Assembly (NCBI GenBank): GCA_009617715.1
Contig: VTFK01000138.1
Coordinates: 496,001-560,000 of the forward strand
Source of the DNA: Plectrocnemia conspersa
Taxonomy: Eukaryota > Arthropoda > Insecta > Trichoptera > Polycentropodidae
Length of the DNA stretch: 64,000 nucleotides
Direction: 5' to 3'
Made by a program: the position numbers and the translations under genes. Position 1 is the first letter of the stretch. Each line of letters opens with the position of its first letter. The notes under the pieces are model-generated. The model ran no database searches. It had not been told where the DNA came from and worked only from the letters and a program-made list of their open reading frames with translations. Of the stretch, positions 56,577 to 64,000 are shown in pieces.

Positions 56577-57241
56577 ATCAACTTTGGGTCAAAATAAAAA
56601 TCAAATCTTAATCAGAATTTTATTAATAGCCCGGTCATAATTATATTTCTCAGGATCATGTGGTTTGAATAAAAATAGCATACGGTCAGAATAAAAATAT
56701 AGGACGATCATGTGGATTAAAAAAAATATAAATGGGCAAAACATTATTTATTTTAGAGATATAATATATATCTCGCTCGCACCTAAACTGTTGGTCAGAA
56801 CAGTAAACACACCATGAATAATTCAACGAATTTATTTAATTGTATGTAGGATGCGGAGGTATTCAGAACTTTGAACGAAGCGGGAATAACAACAGAGCCG
56901 CGGCGTAGAGTACGCTTGGCTTGTTGTATTGTAATATGACAATTTTGCTAGCTCAACCAAACAAGTTGACCATAAAACACCCTGATAGTGGCCGTGAATT
57001 ATTATGCTGACCATCTGTCAACATAACACTGACCTTGAGGTTAAAATACAGATAATATTATATAAATACTGTCTAATGACTGAAAAATAATTCTGACAAT
57101 CTGTCGAAATAATTCTTACCATTTAATATAAATTTTGACCATCTAATATTTATGTTAGCCGCTTATATTCTGACCTTTTGATATAAATTTTAACCACAAG
57201 CGTATTAAAATTATGACCCAAAAAATACGAGACCATATTAA
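56577..57241. mobile_element. G-family element, uninterrupted copy
   Basis: 665 bp, starting CTTTGGGTCAAAATAAAAAT and ending AATTATGACCCAAAAAA. GGTCAGAATAAAAATATAGG-type boxes at the left face TATATTCTGACC-type boxes at the right. The centre has GAACAGTAAACACACCATGA. It serves as the reference copy showing the insertions in the G elements at 32970 and 48722. No frame is shared between copies. Confidence 0.75.
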
Positions 57242-57249
57242 TTAATTTG

Positions 57250-58120
57250 CAGCTTTTAGTTTTGGGCTCTGGAATTTATATTTTATATATTAAATATGTG
57301 TATGTTTTATTATATTGACGTCTACTGGTTCATATTGTCTTTGTGGCAAAATTGTTGTGTTGTCCACAAGAGTGTTATATATAACTATCAACCGAGTGAC
57401 GTTACAGACATACACTGAAACAACAATAAATAGCAAATCATTCAAGCCAAAAGTTTCCATTGTTGTTAGTTATTAAATACAAGATTATTTTCGTTTGCAA
57501 CTTTGCTTGCTCAATCGGTATATTGACCCTAGAATTTCGCCAGACGTCGCAACACCGAAGACAGTCTGGTTTTTACGTTCTATCGGCGGGGTATTTACTT
57601 TATAATGCGGTCGTAACTTGAAGTATAGATAAATTTTACTTTTAAATCGTAGGCGATTGTTATTCGGTCTGCCGTCAAATTCGAGGCACGTGAGTCACGG
57701 GACGGGAATAAAAGCTGAATCGCAAAATAATCTCCATGCGCATAATCAAAGTGTTCTTTAGTTTTCCGCAAAGCAGTGACATCACAAGAAGTTCTTCATG
57801 CACATCACCTAAACGAGCGCGTCATGTGGCCGTTCTACCGAACGAGCTGCTCATCGGTTCAGTTGTTTTCAACTCAAATGGGTCGATGCGCTCTTTTTCG
57901 ATATGGAAACAATACTAACATGTGTGTAACCTTTGGTTGTTTTAAGAATGTATCACTAACCGCGTAAGCTAACCCCTCATAACCTACCATATATGTATTA
58001 TTGTGGAGCATTTAGGCAAAATGGCTTGTGACTTGACATGAAAATTAGTGCGATCCTTGTGCTCGAGGTGTGCTTTACTATAATATAATGTATCATAGTG
58101 TTAAGTTGTTTCTTTGAGGT
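57250..58120. other. No gene seen
   Basis: Mixed AT-rich and moderately GC sequence; frames of about 60 codons at 57736-57967 overlap in two frames and have no domain. Confidence 0.4.
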
Positions 58121-58129
58121 CCAATTTCG

Positions 58130-58520
58130 CATTATACAATACTCCGAACGACTTTTACAAGATTACGAGTTAGTTGCATTGGGGTCAAATGCGGCTACGA
58201 TAAGATAGCGCCAGTTTCGCGGTTCAAATTACGAGCACCGGCTCTTTAAGGTGAACGCCTTTCCTTTGTGCGAGCTCGTATCATTATTACGCAGCGATGC
58301 ACGAGGTCATTCATACGGAGTATTTGCGAGCAGACGAGCCGTCTTATTATTGTGTTACACTATATTATAATCCATTACTCGCTTGTTATCGACTAGCGCG
58401 CGATGCGCACGCGCACGTCAGTTCGACTGAGGAAGCAGCGTCATCGTCGTTCTCACGGTTGAATACTGTGTGCGTTTCTTACTTCTCACATACTATATAT
58501 TGGATTTGTCGCAAGTGACT
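58130..58520 (+). promoter_or_regulatory. CpG-rich patch with initiator-like site
   Basis: Unique sequence rich in CpG (CTAGCGCGCGATGCGCACGC) leading to ACGTCAGTTCG at 58415-58425. TCAGTT fits the arthropod initiator, and a GTCG core about 26-30 nt downstream is near the DPE position. There is no TATA box. A 73-codon frame over the same stretch shows no domain. Weak evidence only. Confidence 0.25.
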
Positions 58521-58904
58521 TAAATTATTAAGTAATATTATATTTTTTTAGTACTGTTCCTTACAACTGATGATGGTAATTATTAGACATTAAAGTGAAC
58601 CCTGACCTACATTTTGATTCCCGTACAAGTTGTGTAATTACTTATAGATACGTGATGCATTCGTAGCCTCGTCTGCGTCACGTAGAATCCAGTCGTATCC
58701 GAAAATCGGGTTCAATTCTGGTTGACCATGGTAGACGTGAAGTGGGTAGCGGCTGCATCCTCGGGTTTTCCGGTCTAAGTTTCGGTCGATGCTCGATGGT
58801 GTGAGTGCGGATGAAAGTGTTCTTAATCAATGTTCCCGATGCGCCAAGCGTATACAGAATGTTCAAAAGAAGAGCAAAATCTCTGCCTTGTCTCTACGCT
58901 TTGG

Positions 58905-58960
58905 TGAAAAAATTGCCCTTTAGTACTACCGGTATTACAAGATGAAATACTGGTAGTAAC
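58905..58960 (+). repeat. Family I short repeat
   Basis: TTGCCCTTTAGTACTACCGG then TATTACA, related to TTGCCCTAGTGCCGGCACTA-CCGGTATTACA at 63472-63502 and to TACCGGAATTAAAATATCGG near 62362. It may be an element terminus. Class unknown. Confidence 0.4.
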
Positions 58961-59639
58961 AAAAATATTTTTTTTAAATCCGTACATCTTATATGTTAAA
59001 AACGATATCTCTATGGTTTAGAACTATAAAAAAATGATGCCCATATTGCTTGACATCAGAAGCGGAGAACAAAATGATGCTCATTGTATGTGATGAACCT
59101 AAGTAGGATATCAAATTAGAATAATATTATCCATCTAGTCCTAAAGGACCGAAATATCGGCTCATCCTACCCATGCAAAAATCCCAGGCCGACATTTCAG
59201 CGCAATTTAAAAATATAATTTAACATATTCGATATTTTTGTACTATATGCGCGACGTGTTGACATAAAAGGAATACATTTGCTTTATCTCAGGCAAGTTT
59301 AATGGTAGCAGTTCACAGTAATTCTGTTATGTATCAGAGAAATAACTGCGCCGCCGCGGCATACCGGCCCCTTTTTATGATAGGGATGGCTGGCGAAGTG
59401 AAAACAAAAACAAGCATTGCATACAAGAAATTCTTTATATCCATTCGGACATATTATATTTTTACCCAAATAGTCACGAATTATGCTTCATTAAACAAGT
59501 GTTAAATATTAGCAATAAATAAGTCTCAATAATTATATGTAAATAAACGTACATATATGAAAAAAATACGCGAAATGTTTATGAAAAGATTATGCAATGT
59601 TATTTTTTTCTATTACAAACTAAGTATATGTAATATGGA

Positions 59640-59765
59640 CAATATAAAGAGTTCGGCCAATGACGATGCTTTGTCAAAGACGATGTTGTCCTAGATTTAT
59701 TGTTCCAAAAAAAAAAAGATTTGGCGCTCGTATTTTCGAAAATATTTTTATTAGTGTTTTAATTA
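59640..59765 (+). repeat. Family A repeat, central block
   Basis: GTTCGGCCAATGACGATGCT, GATGTTGTCCTAGATTTATT and CCAAAAAAAAAAAGATTTGG correspond to positions 170-245 of the first copy, without the C-run. Confidence 0.65.
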
Positions 59766-59929
59766 AATTAAATTGTAATTAAAATATTCTGTATTTTTGA
59801 CATACATATATTCTTGATTAATTGCGATATTTGGAGATTATATTTGTTATTTTCTAATGTCTTTCTTATAAAAACGCTTTTGCATCATAGTTTGAACAGC
59901 TGGAGATTCGGCAACATTGTACTGGGGCA

Positions 59930-60090
59930 CTATTAATCCCGGATAGCGCATTCCACCAGCTTGTCGACACTTGCCAATACGATAGCATTTACCTGATCCG
60001 TCCGAATTTCCAATCGTCACGTACGCATGTCGTTGTAAATTTGATTTATAACGCTTTTAACATGTATTTGAAACTATTCTTTTCTCTTGG
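59930..60090 (+). repeat. Family L repeat, copy 2
   Basis: AATCCCGGATAGCGCATTCC, GATAGCATTTACCTGATCCG and CGCTTTTAACATGTATTTGA parallel 44061-44258. It lacks the 19-bp extra segment of that copy. Confidence 0.7.
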
Positions 60091-60129
60091 TTTGGTTGTT
60101 CTAACAAAAGTAATCAGAACTACATATCC

Positions 60130-61010
60130 ACTCCACACCACCCATAACAACAAGTCCTTCCAGGTTATTTAGATCTGTTCTTGCGATGTGGCTAAAAAAA
60201 TCATATTATATAATAGAGACACATTCATCTCTTTTGTGGGAATAGCCTTTCAGGGAATTTAGATATGATTTCACTAAAAAAGTATTCGGATGTTAAAATA
60301 TTACTTCACTGATAAAACACTTGCGCTGTAACATATACACAGATGAGATTCAGTTTTTGATATAATTTATCAAACCAACATGACAGTATGTTTTACATAG
60401 CAATCCGATGAAAAGTGTCACGATCAAACGTCATGCTATTTGTGTCGTTCTATTCGAACATGAAAATTCAATACAGCGCTGGACAGTAACGTAAATTATT
60501 CGAGTGCAATTCAACACATTACACATTTATACTTGGTCCGCTAAAAATATCTCATTCGTGACCATGACAGTTTATTAAAATATAATACCAGATTGCTTTC
60601 GTTTCTTAAAAATACTAACTCGCTAAAATACGTTAAATTTACATAAAGTTCACTGTTCAAACCGAACACATTTGTAGCAATAATTTTACCATTAGATCAA
60701 GCACTTAATTAAACGCATGCCAAGAAGCATCAGCGTTAATGTGAACATTCACTGTAAAATGAACAAAGAGAATTCCACATTTCTGAGAATCTAAAATCGT
60801 GGCATTGTAATAGACTTTCGTATCTTACAATTTTTTGACATTAAATTGAATATGAGTGAAAGTGTCATAAGGAAAATTTTTACGTAGGTTAAACTTGATT
60901 CAGAACAATGGAGTTTATCGGCGCGTTTGTCTTCGCCGGAGATCGTTATGGTTCGATTGCACCCGTCAAAATTAAAATTGTGGCTTTTTTAAATTTAAAT
61001 AAACGGTCTA
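60130..61010. other. No gene seen
   Basis: AT-rich sequence without a supported frame or repeat copy. A small GC patch lies at 60915-60965. Confidence 0.4.
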
Positions 61011-61013
61011 AAA

Positions 61014-61640
61014 TCTTTAAGGTTTGGTAACACTAAGGGGTGTGACTTCGCAGCCAGTAAGACGCAGGTGGAAACTAGTGAGAATTTTATTAGATTATAT
61101 TACATATTGCGAGATGTTTTCTCCGAACAGTGGTGGAGATGTTGGCGTAGGGATGATGTCGGTGGAAGATCCCCAGAGGTATTGTAGATGGCGTGGCAGC
61201 GACAGTAGGTTTTCCATGGGCGGGCGGGCGTCTGCTAGTCTCTTCGAGTGTCTGCCGGAGTCTGTCAAGTAATTGTCCTCTCCTCTTTGGAGTCCAGGCT
61301 TAAGTATTCAGGGCTGCAAAGCTTACTCACCAATCAGTCAATCGTTGCACTCGCTTCTTAGAACAACGAAATAAGTATACGCTTTTAGAAAGTGACATTT
61401 GCTTGATCTCCGAGATTGAATTGCGTAACGGGAATATTGTAGCCTTACGGTGCTCCGTGACCGTTTCCTAACAAAAAAATATTCATTCAATTGCGTGCTA
61501 TTTATGGGGAATTCTTTAGTTCTAGTCGTAACGAAAGCCTTTGTGTGATCGGACTAGTTTATCTTTATTGATAAATAATCACTTTTGGTCAGAGATCTCC
61601 CACAAACGAGGGCCTATCTGTGATTCTCCACAAATCAAAG
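61014..61640 (+). repeat. H-family repeat, copy 3
   Basis: It starts TTTAAGGTTTGGTAACACTA and contains TTCGCAGCCAGTAAGACGCA, AGTGGTGGAGATGTTGGCG, TTAAGTATTCAGGGCTGCAA and TTAGAAAGTGACATTTGCTT. It ends near TCTCCACAAATCAAAG. The 82-codon frame at 61024-61272 is not preserved in the copies at 12238 or 33360. Confidence 0.75.
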
Positions 61641-62412
61641 ATTATTTTTTGTGACAATTGCTGTATTCGGTGGAATTACTAACCATGTAATATTTGCTCC
61701 CCCAATTCATTTTTAGGATTCATAACATTTGTAACTGTCACTATACATCAGCTGTTTCATTCAATATTTACCTAACGATAAGCCGTTCAAATTCTATTCA
61801 GTCTAGGAAATCGGAATTAATATTGATAATAATCGATATCCAAAATATAATTAAGATTGTTTTATCAATCCATTCAATTTAAAGCCATTTTTTCATCGAT
61901 TAACTTTACATTTTTATATAATAATAAGTAACTAGTCAACATGCACATTGTTTCGGCCTTATTTCGTCAAGGAAGGTCGTGTTTTGCGATGCATGTAAAT
62001 TTTGTCGACATTTGCAATTTCATTGTATGTACTTATTCTACGTATATTTTGCATATATGTATGTACATCCAAATAACATACATACACGTGAAGGTCCAAA
62101 ACTTTCCGGCCTAATTGTGTATTAATGTATTTCATTAATTATGAAAAATAATATCATAATTTTCATACATTTCGGTACCTCGGCTATAACTTGGCTGATG
62201 TTGGTTTTTAGGTTCATCGGCGTAGACATGACACTTAGCGTTACCCTCCAAAAAATTCAACGGCTTAAATCGCAGATTATTGGCGGCCAGTTGACGTCAC
62301 CAAAACGTGAAGTAATGTGACTTGGGAACTTTTCGAGCAAAACATCCAAATATTGTAATAATACCGGAATTAAAATATCGGTATTACCAAGAGACAAAAC
62401 AGTAAATACCTA

Positions 62413-62435
62413 CATTATTATTATTATTATTATTT
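62413..62435. repeat. ATT trinucleotide microsatellite
   Basis: About seven ATT units in a row in AT-rich non-coding sequence. Confidence 0.85.
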
Positions 62436-62989
62436 TAATTAATTGGTAATAAAAAAACGAAATAATAATCCGAGTATCGCTCGCATGTGCTCCATCTTTA
62501 GTGATTAGTAAAACACAAACATTCGAATATCACGACAATTATTGTTTTAATATATCAAATATTCTAATTATATTATTATCCCTTTAAATATTTACTACGA
62601 TTCAGCAGGGGTGATTATGTTTTGTAGAAAGTTATGATTTTGTTTGTTTATGATATTTTTTGTTTGATTATGAATTGTTTTTTTAATTATATTACAACTA
62701 TACCTAATTGTCATAATGTGTTTAGTGTCTTTAAATGTTATTTAGTCGGAAATATGATTGATGTTCATTTATTTAAAGTGGAACTGAATGCTTTATTGCT
62801 AATATAATGCTGTAATATATTGTTGGATGTTAATACATGTTTGCGAGTTTTGCGAAAAAAAAAAGGATTTAAAAGTCGAGGTATTGAATAAAAATGTTAA
62901 AACGATTTTAGAACTATTGTCGCCCTCGTGTTTTTATTTTTGGGAAATATAATTAACAAGCTGGGCAATTTTTGATTTTTATAACCAAT

Positions 62990-63390
62990 TAGCCGTTTGT
63001 TGATTTTGCATATTTCGTGTTACAAACAATAAAAACTTTTAAATAACCTTCCTTACATTCAGGTACTTCTAAAAATACTTTATACGCTGATCATTTATTG
63101 TGTTGTCTATGGGTATTAATAAAATCATTAAGACGAAAAATGCGTTCAAAAACTTTTTTGTCCTATTTATTTTTTCACTTTCATTAATTTATTACATTGT
63201 TAGATATTTTTTTTGAAGCAATAAGTATAGGAAAACCTCACCACCACTCACCTATTTATTCTAATAAAATATATTTTTATGATACTCATTATTTTTAGTT
63301 AATTACGATTATCCGAAAAAAGTACAAAATTGTAAGTCTATCTGTTTGAAATGCGACATATTTTATTCTATTAACAGATTAATGTAATTG
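62990..63390 (-). repeat. Family A repeat, inverted copy
   Basis: On the minus strand: AATTACATTAATCTGTTAAT, TATGTCGCATTTCAAACAGA and TACAATTTTGTAC at 63390-63320 (matching 10-85 of the first copy), then ACAAAAAAGTTTTTGAACGC and GATCAGCGTATAAAGTATTT with TAGAAGTACCTGAATG at 63095-63057. So the family lies in opposite orientations at the two window edges. Confidence 0.72.
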
Positions 63391-63439
63391 ATAATTTTAA
63401 TATTTGTGTGATAGAGATGTGATTTATTTATTCATCATT

Positions 63440-63510
63440 TTAGTAATATCGGTATCATCGAAGGTTGATTTTTGCCCTAGTGCCGGCACTACCGGTATTA
63501 CAATTCCTAG
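63440..63510 (+). repeat. Family I repeat
   Basis: GTAATATCGGTATCATCGAA, then GCCCTAGTGCCGGCACTACC and GGTATTACA, related to 58905-58960. It abuts the mariner remnant that follows. Confidence 0.4.
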
Positions 63511-63554
63511 TTGTCTTTCACAACATTATATTCGATTTCGTGCCAAAAATAATA

Positions 63555-63770
63555 TGTTATCATGCGTACATTGAATGTTACAGTCCGATCTTCATCGTTT
63601 TCAAAAAAGTAAAGCCCAATGACTCCGCCTGACTACAATGCGCACCAAATACTTTTTGGACATGTAATAGTCTCTCGTGAATCACATGAGGAGTTTCTTT
63701 ACCCCATATGCGGCAATTTTGCTTAATAACATATCCAGAAAGGTGGAAATATGCCTTATCAGTATAGATT
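63555..63770 (-). pseudogene. Mariner-like transposase fragment with frameshift
   Basis: On the minus strand from 63770: IYTDKAYFHLSGYVIKQNCR, IWGKETPHVIHERLLHVQK, then after a frameshift IWCAL, a stop, SGGVIGLYFFENDEDRTVTF. This is the arthropod mariner-like block F-x-D-E-A-H-F-H-L-S-G-Y-V-N-K-Q-N through W-C-A-L-W-S-G-G-V-I-G-P-Y-F-F. The first catalytic Asp is retained (T-D-K-A). The later D-N block is missing. It is a different mariner lineage from the fragment at 18695. Confidence 0.85.
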
Positions 63771-63937
63771 TTTTTTTAAATCAGTATTACTTCCTGGTGC
63801 TCTAACACCGAATCTGCCTAAATTATTTACTGTCCATGTTCTCTGGGATTTAGTTCTTGTGTACGGTGTAGGTGCATAAGAGCTGCGAAACTAATTCGAT
63901 CCAAACATTTTTAATCGAGTTTTAATTTTTAAAATTA

Positions 63938-64000
63938 CAGTGGTACCTCGGTTTTCGTCGATAATCTGTACGAAAACAATTGTTGAAATCCGAAACCGAT
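63938..64000 (+). mobile_element. J-family MITE, left end, cut by the window edge
   Basis: TA at 63936-63937 followed by CAGTGGTACCTCGGTTTTCG and CGAAAACAATTGTTG, matching the right arm (inverted) of the MITE at 39524-39752. Confidence 0.78.

Overview
This looks like nuclear DNA from an arthropod, most likely an insect. It is strongly A+T-rich and has long stretches without credible reading frames. It is packed with broken Tc1/mariner, hAT and non-LTR retrotransposon remnants and with many non-coding repeats ending in inverted repeats (MITEs). The few GC-rich patches carry metazoan-type initiator motifs and GT donor sites. I cannot name the order or species. I see no prokaryotic gene organisation, rRNA, CRISPR array or intact protein-coding gene. 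Nearly all open frames in the window are chance frames or frames inside repeats.

Layout: 1-9.7 kb holds a dispersed repeat (family A), an F-family element split by a 1.1-kb hAT element with clean 8-bp target duplications, a Jockey-like reverse transcriptase fragment, a 5'-truncated non-LTR element (7.0-8.3 kb) and the first foldback of the B repeat. 12-18 kb has an H repeat, a 174-bp tandem array of B, two C-family MITEs and a 1.7-kb hAT element. 18-29 kb has mariner, Tc1, DUF4817-type and RT remnants, a second B foldback and an 0.8-kb element with long terminal inverted repeats. 31-39 kb is the only part that looks like host gene territory. It has a GC-rich, TATA-less initiator region ending in a splice donor (31.1-31.66 kb), a GC island with paired CACGTG boxes (34.65-34.96 kb) and a second initiator/exon candidate ending in GTAAG (38.75-39.04 kb). 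The last and first of these could be alternative non-coding first exons of a plus-strand gene whose coding exons lie beyond the window. 39-64 kb returns to MITEs, more F, G, H, L and A copies, a Tc1-like element with long terminal repeats at 54.3-55.1 kb, and a mariner remnant at the right edge.

The transposase and RT pieces are all inactivated by stops, frameshifts, truncation or lost catalytic residues. Several insertions can be ordered in time because uninterrupted copies of the host repeat are also present: hAT into F, H into G, and an M-containing segment into G. Family letters A-M are labels used only in this annotation. All homology calls come from reading motifs by eye, not from a database search.
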